Below are positions 25,210-35,459 of a stretch of DNA of 64,000 bases, in pieces. The first letter of the stretch is position 1. Each line of letters begins with the position of its first letter. Both the position numbers and the translations under genes were made by a program. Origin of the DNA: Pseudooceanicola onchidii (GTDB lineage Bacteria > Pseudomonadota > Alphaproteobacteria > Rhodobacterales > Rhodobacteraceae); contig NZ_SPUW01000002.1 in the NCBI RefSeq assembly GCF_004959925.1, forward strand, positions 310,001 to 374,000, read 5' to 3'. The notes under the pieces are model-generated. The model was not told the DNA's origin and made no database searches. It worked only from the letters and a program-made list of their open reading frames with translations.

Positions 25210-28200
25210 TTACTGCTCGGGCACCAGGATCTCGCGCTTGCCGACGTGGTTCGCAGGGGTGACGAGGCCGTTGTCCTCCATCTGCTCGACCAGGCGCGCG
25301 GCCTTGTTGTAGCCGATGCCCAGTTTCCGCTGGATGTAGGAGGTCGAGCACTTGCGGTCCTTGGCCACGATCGCAACCGCCTGATCGTACAGCGCATCCT
25401 CACCGTCGGTATTGCCGCCGGTGTTGAGGCCCAGCACCAGGTCGATGTCGTCCGCCTTGTCGTCGTCGGGCCCTTCAACCACGCCGCCGACATAGTCGGG
25501 CGGGCCAAAGGCCTTGAGGTGGTTCACGACCTCCTCGACCTCTTCGTCGCTGACAAAGGGGCCGTGGCAGCGGGTGATCTTGGACCCGCCGGCCATGTAC
25601 AGCATGTCGCCCATGCCCAGCAGCTGCTCGGCGCCCATTTCGCCCAGGATCGTCCGACTGTCGATCTTGGACGTGACCTGGAAGGAAATCCGGGTGGGGA
25701 AGTTCGCCTTGATCGTACCGGTGATCACGTCGACCGAGGGGCGCTGCGTCGCCATGACAAGATGGATGCCGGAGGCCCGCGCCATCTGCGCCAGACGCTG
25801 GATGCAGGCCTCGATTTCCTTGCCCGCGACCATCATCAGGTCGGCCATCTCGTCGACGATGACGACGATATAGGGCATCTTCTTGGGCGCGAATTCTTCG
25901 GTCTCGAACACGGGATCGCCGGTGTCGTCGTCGAACCCGGTCTGCACCGTGCGCGAGAACATCTCGCCCTTCGACAACGCATCCGCGACGCGGCCGTTGT
26001 AGCCGTCGATGTTGCGGACGCCCATCTTGGACATCTTGCGATACCGCTCTTCCATCTCGCCCACGACCCATTTCAGGGCGACAACCGCCTTTTTAGGGTC
26101 TGTCACAACGGGCGACAGAAGGTGCGGGATGCCGTCGTAGACCGACAGTTCCAGCATCTTGGGGTCGATCATGACCAGACGCAGGTCGTCGGGCGTCAGC
26201 TTGTACAGCAGCGACAGGATCATCGTGTTGATGGCCACGGATTTACCCGACCCGGTGGTCCCGGCGATCAGAAGGTGGGGCATCTTGGCCAGGTTCGCGA
26301 CGACCGGGTCGCCGCCGATGTCCTTGCCAAGCGCCAGCGGCAGCTTCTGGTTGCCGTCGCCATAATCGCGGGTCGACAGGATTTCGCGGAAGGACACCAT
26401 CTCGCGTTTTTCGTTGGGCAGTTCGATCCCGATGACGGACCGGCCCGGCACGGTCGACACGCGGGCCGACAGGGCCGACATGGACCGCGCGATGTCGTCG
26501 GCCAGGCCGATGACACGGCTGGCCTTGAGGCCCGGCGCAGGTTCCAGTTCGTACATGGTGACGACGGGGCCGGGGCGGACGCTGACGATTTCGCCCTTCA
26601 CGCCATAGTCATCCAGCACGTTTTCCAGCATCCGCGCGTTTTCTTCCAGCGCCTCGTCGGACAGCACGTGGCGTTCGACATTCTTTGGATCGCTCAGCAG
26701 GTTCAGCGGCGGCAGTTCGTAATCGGTCTGCGGATCGTCGAACTGCAGGCTCGGCTGCGATTCCAGCTTGGCGCGGGTCGAAGGCACGATGGCCTTGCGC
26801 GGCTGGTGCTGGACAACGCTGCGCCGTTCGGCGGCGGGCTGGGCCACGCGCTGAACGGGGGTCGATGCGGGCTGCGGCGCGGGGCTGTCCTCTTCGACGA
26901 ACATGTTTTCATGCCCATAGGCGTCATCGTCGTAGGTGTAGCCGTCGTCGGCATAGGTCTCGGCCTCGTCCTGCCATGCGACGGGGTCGGCCTGCGGCGG
27001 GGCAGGGGGGGCAGGGGGCGTTGCCGGGACCGCCGGTTGGGCCACAGGCTGGGCCTGCATCGGCGCGGGCGCCGGTTTCGGGGTCGGGGCGGCTGTGGCC
27101 TGCGCGGGCGCGGGCTGGGCCGGTGCAGCGCTGCGCGTCGCGGTCAGCGGCGGTTCGGCGGGCATTGCGGCGGGCGCGGCCGTCAGCGGTGGTTCGCTGC
27201 GACGCAGGGTATTGGCGATCAGCGGGCGGGGGCCATGACCACGACCACGGGTCAGCGGCTTGTCCTGCGCGGGCGGCGCGGGCTGCGGGTCGGGCTGGGC
27301 GGCACCGCCACGCGACCGGACGACCTCGGCGATGCGGGCGCGGATGCGGTCGCTGCCCGGCGCTTCGGGCTCATAGGCCAGCGGTTCCAGCTCCAGCAGC
27401 TCGGGCTCGGGCATCGGCTGATGCGCGGGTTCGGGCTCTGCACGGCGGATCAGGGACGGGATCCGGTCGCGCATCCGCGGCCGTTCCATCGACGGGTCAG
27501 GGGCGGCCCAGTGTTCCTCGTCCGCGTCCGACCAGGGCTGCGCGTCGTCGTCCTCATAGGCCGTGGCATAGGCATTTGCGGCGGCGGCGGCGCGGCGGCG
27601 TTCGCTGCGGTCGCGGTTCATCTGGCGCAGGTGCGCGGCGGTCTGGAAGGCCCCCACGGCGCCTTTGCCGGCGGCCCGCATCAGAAAGGCGTAGATCATG
27701 ATCACGCCAACAAGCAGGTAGCGCCCGATCCGACGCAGTTCGGGACCCGAGAAGCCGGTGACATAAAGGCCAAGCGCGATGACCGGCCCGGCCAGCGCCA
27801 GCGCGATCATCTTGAGCGTCAGGGACGGGCCGACCGGCACGACGCCCAGAACAGTGCCCAGCACGGTGTCACCGAACAGGCCGCCCATGCCGAAGCGGTG
27901 CGACCAGTCCTGATCGGGGACCATGGTCGAGGCATAGATCGACAGCAGGGCGATCCAGATCGGGGCGAAGATCAGCCGCCCGACGGCACGGTCCGCGCCC
28001 TGGTGCAGTGCAAGGCGCAGGCCCCAGGCCAGGATGACGATGGCAACACCCCAGCTGCCGCCACCGATGACCATGTACATCGGCGCGGCGATGGCGGCGC
28101 CGAAACGGCCCATCCAGTTCTGCACCGGCGCATCATGGGCGGACAGCCACGACGGATCGTCGGGCGTGTAGCTGGCGATCAGCAGCACGGCCATGACACC

Positions 28201-28305
28201 GACAAGCAGCAGGACCAGTCCCGCCAGTTCCTTGCCGCGTTTTTCGATCGATGCCTGCATGTCGCTATCGAACAGGGGATCGCCGCCGCGTGTCTGAAAT
28301 GCCAT
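25210..28305 (-). CDS. ftsK: DNA translocase FtsK
   Basis: Division-septum DNA pump that couples chromosome dimer resolution to cytokinesis. The protein has 1,031 residues. Four transmembrane segments lie between about residues 25 and 210. Then comes a linker of about 300 residues that is very rich in Pro, Ala and Gln (27.0-27.3 kb), a RecA-type motor with Walker [10 protein letters not shown] near residue 680 and [11 protein letters not shown] as Walker B, and a C-terminal gamma winged helix ([23 protein letters not shown]) that reads KOPS sequences. It is 12 bp downstream of the aminotransferase gene on the same strand. Confidence 0.95.
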   Translation of the reverse strand: MAFQTRGGDPLFDSDMQASIEKRGKELAGLVLLLVGVMAVLLIASYTPDDPSWLSAHDAPVQNWMGRFGAAIAAPMYMVIGGGSWGVAIVILAWGLRLALHQGADRAVGRLIFAPIWIALLSIYASTMVPDQDWSHRFGMGGLFGDTVLGTVLGVVPVGPSLTLKMIALALAGPVIALGLYVTGFSGPELRRIGRYLLVGVIMIYAFLMRAAGKGAVGAFQTAAHLRQMNRDRSERRRAAAAANAYATAYEDDDAQPWSDADEEHWAAPDPSMERPRMRDRIPSLIRRAEPEPAHQPMPEPELLELEPLAYEPEAPGSDRIRARIAEVVRSRGGAAQPDPQPAPPAQDKPLTRGRGHGPRPLIANTLRRSEPPLTAAPAAMPAEPPLTATRSAAPAQPAPAQATAAPTPKPAPAPMQAQPVAQPAVPATPPAPPAPPQADPVAWQDEAETYADDGYTYDDDAYGHENMFVEEDSPAPQPASTPVQRVAQPAAERRSVVQHQPRKAIVPSTRAKLESQPSLQFDDPQTDYELPPLNLLSDPKNVERHVLSDEALEENARMLENVLDDYGVKGEIVSVRPGPVVTMYELEPAPGLKASRVIGLADDIARSMSALSARVSTVPGRSVIGIELPNEKREMVSFREILSTRDYGDGNQKLPLALGKDIGGDPVVANLAKMPHLLIAGTTGSGKSVAINTMILSLLYKLTPDDLRLVMIDPKMLELSVYDGIPHLLSPVVTDPKKAVVALKWVVGEMEERYRKMSKMGVRNIDGYNGRVADALSKGEMFSRTVQTGFDDDTGDPVFETEEFAPKKMPYIVVIVDEMADLMMVAGKEIEACIQRLAQMARASGIHLVMATQRPSVDVITGTIKANFPTRISFQVTSKIDSRTILGEMGAEQLLGMGDMLYMAGGSKITRCHGPFVSDEEVEEVVNHLKAFGPPDYVGGVVEGPDDDKADDIDLVLGLNTGGNTDGEDALYDQAVAIVAKDRKCSTSYIQRKLGIGYNKAARLVEQMEDNGLVTPANHVGKREILVPEQ

Positions 28306-28317
28306 GTTGCCTCGTCC

Positions 28318-29493
28318 TCACTGGTACAGATGATCGCGGAGCGTGATCAGCGCCTGCGCCATCTCTTCTTTTGGGGTCACCATTGCGACCCTGATAAAGG
28401 GTTTTCCGGGGTTTTCGCCGTCGACCTCGCGGGCGAGGTAGGCGCCGGGCAGCACCCGGATCCCCGTCTTGGTCCAAAGGTCCAGCGTTGCCTGTTCGCC
28501 GTCCTTCACGGGCAGCCAGAGGAAAAATCCCCCCTCCGGACCCTGGTAACCGGGCACGCCGCTGAAAATGCGGTCGGCCTCGGTGAATTTCTCCTGGTAG
28601 AGCGCGCGGTTGCTGACCACGTGGTCTTCGTCCGCCCACAACTTTTCGGCCACCCGCTGCAACGGCAGGGGCAGTGGCGCGCCGGAATAGGCGCGCAGCT
28701 GCCGCAGGCGCTTGATGCTTTCGGGGCCGGCCGCGATGAAGCCCGACCGCAGGCCCGGCACGTTCGACCGTTTGGACAGCGACTGGAAGATCACGATCTT
28801 CTCGGGGTCGGCGCCCATTTCCTGCGCGACCTCAAGGATGCCCGTGGGGGGCGTGTCGCGGTAGATTTCCGAATAGCATTCGTCACTGAATATGGTGAAA
28901 TCGTGCTTTTCGGCCAGCGCGATCAGGTCTTTCCAATAGGTCCGGTCCGCCACCACGCCCTGCGGGTTGGCGGGCGAACAGATGTAGGCGGCGGTGGCGC
29001 GGTCCAGCACCTCGGTCGGCAGGCTGCCGTAGTCGGGCAGGAACCCGGTCTGGCGCAGCGCGGGCACAAAGACCGGTTCGGCCCCGGCCGACAGCGCGCC
29101 GATCATGTAGACCTGGTAGAAGGGATTGGGGATCAGGACGGTCGGGGTCTTGCCGCGCTTGGTTTCCGGCAAAAGCGCCATGGCGGCGTTGTATAGCCCC
29201 TCGCGCGATCCGTTCAGCGTCATGATCCGGTCGGGCACCACCGTGACGTCATAGCGGCGTGCGATCCAGTCGGAAATCGCCTGCAACAGTTCGGGCGAAC
29301 CGTCGTTCGGCGGATAGACGGCAAAGTCGGCGACGTTGTCGGCCAGCACCTGCGGCAGCCAGTCGGGGAAGGGGTGCTTGGGCTCCCCAATCGTCATGTT
29401 GGTGATATCACCGCCCGGGGCATGGCTCTCCAATAGCGCACGAAGGCGCGGGAACGCATAAGCCGGAAGGTTCGAAAACCGCTCGGGGAACAT
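28318..29493 (-). CDS. Class I/II PLP-dependent aminotransferase
   Basis: 391-residue fold-type I aminotransferase. The PLP Lys is in FQSLSKRSNVPGLR (SLSKRSN), with the cofactor Asp/Tyr region in FTIFSDECYSEIYR and the Asn in ICSPANPQGVV. The substrate-Arg region is FIRVAMVTPKEE. This pattern resembles the DapC-like succinyldiaminopimelate aminotransferases; dapA is at 5.9 kb, but the assignment is by resemblance. The ATG at 29493 follows AGAGG by eight bases; a GTG at 29523 would add ten residues. Upstream of ftsK, with a 12-bp gap. Confidence 0.85.
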   Translation of the reverse strand: MFPERFSNLPAYAFPRLRALLESHAPGGDITNMTIGEPKHPFPDWLPQVLADNVADFAVYPPNDGSPELLQAISDWIARRYDVTVVPDRIMTLNGSREGLYNAAMALLPETKRGKTPTVLIPNPFYQVYMIGALSAGAEPVFVPALRQTGFLPDYGSLPTEVLDRATAAYICSPANPQGVVADRTYWKDLIALAEKHDFTIFSDECYSEIYRDTPPTGILEVAQEMGADPEKIVIFQSLSKRSNVPGLRSGFIAAGPESIKRLRQLRAYSGAPLPLPLQRVAEKLWADEDHVVSNRALYQEKFTEADRIFSGVPGYQGPEGGFFLWLPVKDGEQATLDLWTKTGIRVLPGAYLAREVDGENPGKPFIRVAMVTPKEEMAQALITLRDHLYQ

Positions 29494-29601
29494 CAATACT
29501 GCCTCTGGATCGGGATCATTCACGCCCCGTTTGGATCAGGATAATCCAAATCTGGTGTCCCAGTCCAGAGCAGAACCCACCCACAGAGGGCTTTGTGGCA
29601 T

Positions 29602-30927
29602 TTACGCCAATGCCTTCTCGGCCGCGGCACCAAGGCGCAAAAGCGCGTCTTCGCCCCCCGGACGTCCCATCATCATCAGCCCGCAGGCGGGCGTGCCCGT
29701 GGGCAGGGTCAGCGCCGACAGGCCCAGCACGTTGCCGATGCGGGTGTTGCGCAGGGCCAGCAGGTTTTCCTGCACGTAATAGGCGCTGTCGGTCATCATG
29801 CGGTCGCGATCCGGCGGCAGAATGGGCGAGGTCGGCAAAAGCACCGCGTCCAGCCCGGCGACCCGCGCGGTCCACTTGGCGCGGGCCTGGTGCAGCAGTT
29901 GCCAGCGGCTGACGAACTCCGATGCCAGCATGGATTGACCGTTGCGGAACCGGGCCAGGATCTCGTCAAACATCTTTTCAGGCGCGCTTTCGATGGTGTC
30001 CTTCCACAGCCCGTAGCCTTCGGCGGCGAACAGCGGCGTCTGGTCCATGGCCAGCGTGACCTCGGGCGCGTCGACCGACACGATCTCGGCCCCCTTGGCG
30101 CGCAGCTTGTCGACGGCTGCGTCAAAGGCCCGGCGCGGGTCGTCGCGCACACCGTCCATCGCGATGGTGTTGAGCAGCCCGAACCGCCGCCCGGCAAGCG
30201 ACGCGCCCGACAGGTCCACGGGCGTCGTGCCCTCCATCAATGCCAGCAGCTGCGCGCAGTCTTCGACCGACCGGGACAGCGGGCCGATGGTGTCGAACGA
30301 CAGGCACAGCGGCACCACGCCGTCCAGCGACAGCCGACCCGAGGTCGTCTTGAGCCCCACGAGGTCGTTCCAGGCCGAGGGCACGCGCACCGATCCGCCG
30401 GTGTCGCTGCCGATGCCTGCCGCCGCCAGCCCGAAGGCCGCCGACGCCGCCGCGCCCGACGATGATCCGCCCGGCACCCAGTCGGGGTTGTGGCGGTTGG
30501 GCGGCGTGGCCGTGACCGGGTTGATGCCGATGCCACTGAAGGCCAGTTCCGACATATGCGTCTTGCCCAGGCAGACCAGGCCAAAGGCGGTGGCGACCGC
30601 CAGAACCCGCGCGTCGGCCTCGGGCGTGCGCCCCTTCAGCAGGGCGGACCCGGCCTCGGTCGCGATGCCCGCGGTGTCGAACAAGTCCTTCCAAGACACC
30701 GGCACGCCATCCAGCAGCGATTTGCGCGTCCCGGCCTTGGCGCGGGCACTGGCGGCGCGGGCTTCGGCGCGGGCGCGGTCGTGGGTCACGCGGGCATAGA
30801 TCCGGTCGCGGTGTTCATGGGCATCGATGGCAGAGAGGTAGACCTCGGTCAGATCCACCGGGTCGATCGTGCCCGCCCCGATTGCGCGGCCCAGGTCTGC
30901 CGCGCTCATCCACCGCCAGTCGTCCAT
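29602..30927 (-). CDS. Amidase signature family protein
   Basis: 441-residue amidase hydrolysing an unknown amide. The Ser-cisSer-Lys triad is visible: Lys in GVPVSWKDLFDTAG (about Lys78), the cis-Ser region in PGGSSSGAAAS and the nucleophile Ser in GIGSDTGGSVRVPSA. It looks like a general amidase, not GatA, because the typical GatCAB partners are absent. It stands alone, 108 bp from the aminotransferase gene and divergent from the UbiH-type gene. Confidence 0.88.
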   Translation of the reverse strand: MDDWRWMSAADLGRAIGAGTIDPVDLTEVYLSAIDAHEHRDRIYARVTHDRARAEARAASARAKAGTRKSLLDGVPVSWKDLFDTAGIATEAGSALLKGRTPEADARVLAVATAFGLVCLGKTHMSELAFSGIGINPVTATPPNRHNPDWVPGGSSSGAAASAAFGLAAAGIGSDTGGSVRVPSAWNDLVGLKTTSGRLSLDGVVPLCLSFDTIGPLSRSVEDCAQLLALMEGTTPVDLSGASLAGRRFGLLNTIAMDGVRDDPRRAFDAAVDKLRAKGAEIVSVDAPEVTLAMDQTPLFAAEGYGLWKDTIESAPEKMFDEILARFRNGQSMLASEFVSRWQLLHQARAKWTARVAGLDAVLLPTSPILPPDRDRMMTDSAYYVQENLLALRNTRIGNVLGLSALTLPTGTPACGLMMMGRPGGEDALLRLGAAAEKALA

Positions 30928-31010
30928 GAAGATCCCTCCGGATATTTTGCGCGACGGTAGCGGCAGTGCGGCGCATGGACAATCCCGCGCCTTGGGGCAT
31001 ATTCCACGCC

Positions 31011-32225
31011 ATGGACCATGACAGCGATATCCTGATCGTCGGTGGCGGGCTGAACGGCCCGGCCACGGCGCTTGCGCTGGCCCTGTCGGGGCTGCGCGTC
31101 ACCGTGATCGATGCCTTGCCGGCCGAAACACGCGGCGACGACGGGTTCGACGGGCGGGGCTATGCGCTGGCGCTGGCCTCGGTCCGGTTGCTGCGGCGCA
31201 TCGGGGTCTGGGATCGCGTGGCGGCGCACAGCCAGCCGATGCTTGAAATCAAGGTCACCGACGGCCGCGCCGGAGAGGCGCCCTCGCCCTTCTTCCTGCA
31301 TTTCGACCACGCCGAGATCGAGGAAGGCCCCATGGGTCACATGGTCGAGGACCGCTACCTGCGTCGCGCCCTGACAGAGGCCATGGCCGAGAGCGACCTG
31401 ATAACCGTGCTGGGCGGTGAAACGGTCGTGGCGCAGGCGGTCGACGACACGGGGGCGCGGGTCACGCTTGCCTCGGGCCGGACATTGACCGGCGCGCTGC
31501 TGATCGGCTGCGACGGGCGCCGCAGCGGTACGGCGGAACGGGCCGGGATCAAGCGCACCGGGTGGGATTACGGACAGACCGCGCTGGTCTGCGCGATCGA
31601 CCATGAAAAGCCCCACGGCGGTGTCGCGCATCAGTATTTCATGCCGCCCGGCCCGCTGGCGATCCTGCCGCTGCCCGGTAATCGCAGTTCGATCGTCTGG
31701 ACCGAATCCAAGGACCGCGCGGCGCAGATCCAGGCGCTGGATGACGTGAGCTACCTGCAGGTGCTGCGGCCCCGCTTCGGGGATTTCCTGGGCGAGATTT
31801 CATTGGCGGGCAAACGGTTTACCTATCCGCTCAGCCTGACTGTGGCGAACGACTTCATCGCCGCGCGGCTGGCGCTGGTGGGCGACGCGGCGCATGGGAT
31901 GCATCCGATCGCGGGGCAGGGTCTGAACGCCGGGCTGCGCGACATCGGTGCGCTGGCGCAGGTCCTGTCCGAGGCGCGGGCGCGGGGCGAAGACATCGGC
32001 GCGCTGACGGTGCTGCGCCGCTATCAGGAATGGCGGCGCTTCGACACGGCCTCGCTGGCGCTGGCGACAGACATGTCGAACAAGCTCTTTTCGTCGGACA
32101 ATCCGCTGCTGCGGGCGGCGCGGGATATCGGGATGGGGGCGATCAACGCCATGCCGCGCCTGCGCCGGACCTTCATCCGCGAAGCCGCCGGCCTGACCGG
32201 GGATCTGCCCGACCTGATGCGATAG
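31011..32225 (+). CDS. UbiH/UbiF/Coq6-family FAD monooxygenase
   Basis: 404-residue flavoprotein hydroxylase, probably acting in ubiquinone ring hydroxylation. The FAD-binding N-terminus is DILIVGGGLNGPATALALALSG, the DG motif LLIGCDGRRSGT lies mid-protein and the GD motif is LALVGDAAHGMHPIAGQGLNAGLRD without a break, shown here in two parts: LALVGDAAHGMHP and IAGQGLNAGLRD. All are family hallmarks. The ATG at 31011 starts directly before the FAD motif; ATG codons at 30966 and 30975 would add 12-15 residues. Which ring carbon it hydroxylates cannot be told from sequence. Confidence 0.88.
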   Translation: MDHDSDILIVGGGLNGPATALALALSGLRVTVIDALPAETRGDDGFDGRGYALALASVRLLRRIGVWDRVAAHSQPMLEIKVTDGRAGEAPSPFFLHFDHAEIEEGPMGHMVEDRYLRRALTEAMAESDLITVLGGETVVAQAVDDTGARVTLASGRTLTGALLIGCDGRRSGTAERAGIKRTGWDYGQTALVCAIDHEKPHGGVAHQYFMPPGPLAILPLPGNRSSIVWTESKDRAAQIQALDDVSYLQVLRPRFGDFLGEISLAGKRFTYPLSLTVANDFIAARLALVGDAAHGMHPIAGQGLNAGLRDIGALAQVLSEARARGEDIGALTVLRRYQEWRRFDTASLALATDMSNKLFSSDNPLLRAARDIGMGAINAMPRLRRTFIREAAGLTGDLPDLMR

Positions 32226-32231
32226 GCCGGA

Positions 32232-32426
32232 TCAGTCGTCCAGAACGCGGGCCTCGTCCACCAACATCACCGGAATGCCGTTGCGGATCGGATAGGCCAG
32301 GTTCGCCGTGGGCGAGATCAGTTCCTGCGCCTCGGCGTCATAGCGCAGCGTGGCGTTCGAACGCGGACAGACCAGCGCCTCAAGCATGCGGCGGTCGAAC
32401 AGTGGCGTTTCTGTCTGGTCGGTCAT
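32232..32426 (-). CDS. Trm112/UPF0434-family protein
   Basis: 64-residue protein of the YcaR/Trm112 family. Typical are the MLEALVCP start, [21 protein letters not shown] end and overall length. Only one of the usual zinc-binding Cys is left ([10 protein letters not shown], where CPxC is expected, and SPTANL where another Cys is common), so zinc may not be bound. Its start overlaps the end of the LON-domain gene by four bases. Confidence 0.85.
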   Translation of the reverse strand: MTDQTETPLFDRRMLEALVCPRSNATLRYDAEAQELISPTANLAYPIRNGIPVMLVDEARVLDD

Positions 32427-33088
32427 TGCATCATCCCGTGATCGTCGCCCCCTCGTAGGGCATATTCGATCAGGGTGACAAGGGTTTCGCGCCGCGTGGT
32501 CAGCGACGGTGCCTCAAGCAGGGCCTGCTTGTCCTCGGGGTCGAAGTTCAGAAGCATCGACAGCGAATTGATCAGCATCTCGTCGTCGGCATCTTTCAGC
32601 GTGTCCCAGTCGGTATCGAGTGACTTGGCGACGAAATAGCGCGACAGAAGGGCGAAAAAGCGGTCCCGGTCAAAGTCGGTATCGGCGATCGGCTGGCCCA
32701 GGTCGCCCTCGAACCCGGCCCAGGACACGGCGGCGCGGCGATAGGGCGGGAAGCCGTCGACTTCGTTCTGGATCCGGAACCGCGACAGGCCAGAAAGGGT
32801 GATGAAATACCGGCCATCCTCGGTTTCGGAAAACTGCGTCAGCCGCCCGGCACAGCCGATCTTTTGCAGGGCAGGTCCGTCGGCGGGGGCGGTGGCCTTG
32901 GGGTTCGGATCGGGCTGGATCATGCCGATCAACCGCTCGGGCGTCTTCAGAACGTCCTCCAGCATCGCCAGGTATCGCGGTTCGAAGATGTGCAGCGGCA
33001 GCCGCGCCCGGGGCAGCAGCAGGGCTCCGGGCAGCGGGAAGACGGGGATGACGTCAGGAAGATCCGAAGGTCTGATCATTCCCGACAT
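32423..33088 (-). CDS. LON substrate-binding-domain protein
   Basis: 221-residue protein consisting of the N-terminal (substrate-binding) domain of Lon protease without ATPase or protease parts. The opening [27 protein letters not shown] is characteristic (P-L-x-LP ... I-F-E-P-R-Y). Role unknown; stand-alone LON domains may recruit damaged proteins. It is translated together with the Trm112-like gene (four-base overlap) and follows the thioredoxin gene by 17 bp. Confidence 0.88.
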   Translation of the reverse strand: MSGMIRPSDLPDVIPVFPLPGALLLPRARLPLHIFEPRYLAMLEDVLKTPERLIGMIQPDPNPKATAPADGPALQKIGCAGRLTQFSETEDGRYFITLSGLSRFRIQNEVDGFPPYRRAAVSWAGFEGDLGQPIADTDFDRDRFFALLSRYFVAKSLDTDWDTLKDADDEMLINSLSMLLNFDPEDKQALLEAPSLTTRRETLVTLIEYALRGGDDHGMMQ

Positions 33089-33105
33089 CTAGCGCCCCAC
33101 CCGGT

Positions 33106-34038
33106 TCAGGCAAATATCATCGAAGACAGTTTCCGCCGCCCCGCGAGCGCCACCGGATCCTTGGCATCCAGCGCGTCGAAAATGGTCAGAAGCTGCGCCT
33201 TGGCGGCGGCCTCGTTCCACTCGCGATCGCGGCGGAAGAGGTCCAGAAGCTGATCAACCGCGCCCGCGGTGTCGCCACTGGCCTGCAGCGCCTGGGCCAG
33301 GTCGAACCGGGCCTGGTGATTGTCCGGCTCTGCTTCGACCTGCGCCTGAAGCTCGGCCACCGGGCCTGCGTTTGCGGACTGCCGGGCCAGCTGGATCTGC
33401 GCGTGCGCGCCTTCCAGTTCGGGCGTCTTGCTGATCTCGGCGGGCGCGCCGTTCAGCACGGCCTCGGCCTGGTCGACCTGGTCAAGCGCGATATAGCTTT
33501 TGACCAGCCCGGCATAGGCGCGGGCGTGCATCGGGTCTTCCTGCAGGATCGCGGCGAAGGTTTCGGCGGCGTCCGAGGCAGCACCCTGCTCCAGCATCTC
33601 TTCCGCGGCGGCGACCGCGTCATCCAGCCCGTTCGAGGAATCGCCGCCCCCGGCTTCGATCGCCCGCTTGATGAAGGCGTCGATTTCCGACGCAGGCACC
33701 GCGCCCTGGAACATGTCCACGGGCCGTCCTTTGACAAAGGCCACGACGGTCGGGATCGACTGCAGCGGCAGACCCTGTTGCGCCAGCGCCTGCGCCAGCC
33801 GCTGGTTCTGGTCGACGTCGATCTTGGCCATCTTCACCGCGCCCTTCGCGGCAGTCACGGCCTTTTCCAGCATCGGCCCAAGCGTCTTGCAGGGGCCACA
33901 CCAGGTCGCCCAGAAATCGACGATCACCGGCACCTCGTTCGAGGCATCGACGACATCGGCCATGAAGTTTGCTTCGGTGACGTCCTTGATAAGGTCGCCT
34001 GCGGGGGGTGTCTGTTGCGCGCCGCCCAGTTCGATCAT
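33106..34038 (-). CDS. Thioredoxin with TPR tail (CnoX/YbbN-like)
   Basis: 310 residues: thioredoxin domain (about 15-125) with the redox motif VDFWATWCGPCKTLGP, then a helical tetratricopeptide-like C-terminal region of about 180 residues. In E. coli the relative CnoX is a holdase cooperating with GroEL under hypochlorite stress; there the WCGPC motif is degenerate, while here it is complete, so redox activity is likely. It heads a thioredoxin-LON-Trm112 operon that resembles a protein quality-control unit. Confidence 0.9.
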   Translation of the reverse strand: MIELGGAQQTPPAGDLIKDVTEANFMADVVDASNEVPVIVDFWATWCGPCKTLGPMLEKAVTAAKGAVKMAKIDVDQNQRLAQALAQQGLPLQSIPTVVAFVKGRPVDMFQGAVPASEIDAFIKRAIEAGGGDSSNGLDDAVAAAEEMLEQGAASDAAETFAAILQEDPMHARAYAGLVKSYIALDQVDQAEAVLNGAPAEISKTPELEGAHAQIQLARQSANAGPVAELQAQVEAEPDNHQARFDLAQALQASGDTAGAVDQLLDLFRRDREWNEAAAKAQLLTIFDALDAKDPVALAGRRKLSSMIFA

Positions 34039-34115
34039 CGTCCGTCTCCCGGCTGAATTCCGTCGTTGCCCCCTATATGGACCGCAGGACGCCGGTTTCC
34101 AAGGCGTCGCTGTCA

Positions 34116-34168
34116 GGGGGCTCTGCCCCCGTCCTGCGGACGCCCCCGGGATATGGGACCAGAGGAAG
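34116..34168 (+). repeat. Dispersed GC-rich hairpin repeat, copy 2
   Basis: Reads GGGGGCTCTGCCCCC (hairpin), GTCCTGCGGACG (second small hairpin), then CCCCCGGGATATGGGACCAG. It has the same order as the copies at 16451 and 39181. It lies in the 204-bp gap between xthA and the thioredoxin gene; the gap has no coding frame of note. Confidence 0.6.
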
Positions 34169-34184
34169 CCGGACCGCGCCGTTG

Positions 34185-34225
34185 CTTCATCTTGCCGAAA
34201 ATACTCCCGCCGGAGGCTTCCGGCC
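34185..34225 (-). repeat. Related short repeat with GGAGTATTTT tail
   Basis: Read on the minus strand: GGAAGCCTCCGGCGGGAG, then TATTTTCGGCAAGATGAAG. It matches a short intergenic motif I associate with roseobacter genomes and shares the purine-TATTT-GGCAA tail of the hairpin repeat at 39181. It ends 18 bases before the xthA stop. Confidence 0.5.
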
Positions 34226-34242
34226 CGGACGCCACCGCGCGG

Positions 34243-35031
34243 TCAGAGGTCGAACGTCGCCAGCACCGGTGCGTGGTCCGAAGGCTGGTCATAGCCGCGC
34301 ACATGCCGCAGCACGCGCGAGCCGTGGGCGGCGTTCGAAATGTCTGGCGTGGCCCAGACGTGATCCAGCCGCCGCCCCTTGTCCGCCGCGTCCCAGTCGG
34401 GCGAACGGTAGGACCACCAGGAATAGAGGTTACCCTCGGGAATGTCCTGCCGGGTCACGTCGACCCAGCCGCCCGCGTCCTGCACCGCGCCCAGGTGATC
34501 GACCTCGATCGGCGTGTGGCTGACGATCTTCAGCAACTTCTTGTGATCCCAGACATCGTCTTCGCGCGGGGCGATGTTCAGGTCCCCCACGAGGATCGCC
34601 TTTTCCGGTTTCTCGCCATGGAACCAGTCGCGCATCTCGGTCAGGTAATCGAGCTTCTGACCGAACTTCACGTTGATCTCGCGGTCCGGCTTGTCGCCGC
34701 CGGCGGGGACGTAGAAATTGTGGATCGTGACGCCGTTTTCCAGCCGGCCGGCGATGTGGCGGGCATGGCCAAGCGCGGCGAAATCGCGGTCGCCTGCGTC
34801 TTCGATCGGCAGTTTCGACAGGATCGCCACACCATTATAGCCCTTCTGGCCGCGCGCGATCATGTGGGTGTAGCCAAGCGCGCGGAATCCTTCGACCGGG
34901 ATCTTGTCGACCGGCGACTTGCATTCCTGCAGGCACAGGATGTCGGGGCTTTCTTCCTGCAGCAGGCGCAGAACCAGCGGTTCGCGCAGGCGGACGGAGT
35001 TGATGTTCCAGGTGGCGAGGGTGAAGGACAT
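34243..35031 (-). CDS. xthA: Exodeoxyribonuclease III
   Basis: 262-residue AP endonuclease and 3'-5' exonuclease for base excision repair. The metal Glu is in LCLQECKSP (about Glu36), the catalytic DLN in LVGDLNIAPRE, and the terminal SDHAPVLATF holds the Asp-His pair. Length and motifs fit XthA over the APE1 group. It is a single gene; the repeats described at 34.1-34.2 kb follow its 3' end. Confidence 0.93.
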   Translation of the reverse strand: MSFTLATWNINSVRLREPLVLRLLQEESPDILCLQECKSPVDKIPVEGFRALGYTHMIARGQKGYNGVAILSKLPIEDAGDRDFAALGHARHIAGRLENGVTIHNFYVPAGGDKPDREINVKFGQKLDYLTEMRDWFHGEKPEKAILVGDLNIAPREDDVWDHKKLLKIVSHTPIEVDHLGAVQDAGGWVDVTRQDIPEGNLYSWWSYRSPDWDAADKGRRLDHVWATPDISNAAHGSRVLRHVRGYDQPSDHAPVLATFDL

Positions 35032-35135
35032 GGGCGGCTCCGGTCTTTGTGCCGGTCCTGCCTAGCATGGCAAGGGGGCGGGGCAAGTCCGTTTCCTGCG
35101 CGTTCGGCTTAACCGGGTGGCAATTTTTCGGCGCT

Positions 35136-35459
35136 ATGCCGGTCGGCGTGATGAACTGGCGCACATATCTGGCCTGGACCCTTGGGCTGTCGATGGCCCT
35201 CGTGGGCCCCTTCCTGTCGCTGCTGACCCTGCCTGCGGGTGCGGATGGCATGCTGCTGGTCGTGACCCCGCCCTGGCGCGATGCCCTGGCCGTGATAGGG
35301 GACGCCGGGGGGCGGCCGATCGGGCCCGAGGCCTCTGTTCTGGGTCAGTTCGCCACATCCGATACCCCGGACTTCCCCGACCGCCTGCGTGCCGCCGGGG
35401 CTTGGGTCGTTCTTGACGGAGAAGCCATATCCGCGCTCTGCGGGTGGGAGGTGACATGA
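35136..35459 (+). CDS. Small membrane-anchored protein upstream of the chemoreceptor
   Basis: About 107 residues. A single N-terminal hydrophobic segment ([21 protein letters not shown]) is followed by an approximately 70-residue soluble part with [22 protein letters not shown] and ending in LCGWEVT. I recognise no family. Its stop overlaps the chemoreceptor start by four bases (ATGA), so the two are translated together. It might modify or assist that receptor. The exact start is uncertain (35136, or ATG at 35151), as no strong ribosome-binding site is seen. Confidence 0.6.
   Translation: MPVGVMNWRTYLAWTLGLSMALVGPFLSLLTLPAGADGMLLVVTPPWRDALAVIGDAGGRPIGPEASVLGQFATSDTPDFPDRLRAAGAWVVLDGEAISALCGWEVT

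Noticed and set aside
25087-29196. Open plus-strand frame of 1,369 codons opposite ftsK and the aminotransferase gene
   Set aside because: Antisense shadow of two well-supported genes; the composition is low-complexity Gly/Arg/His/Val with no family.
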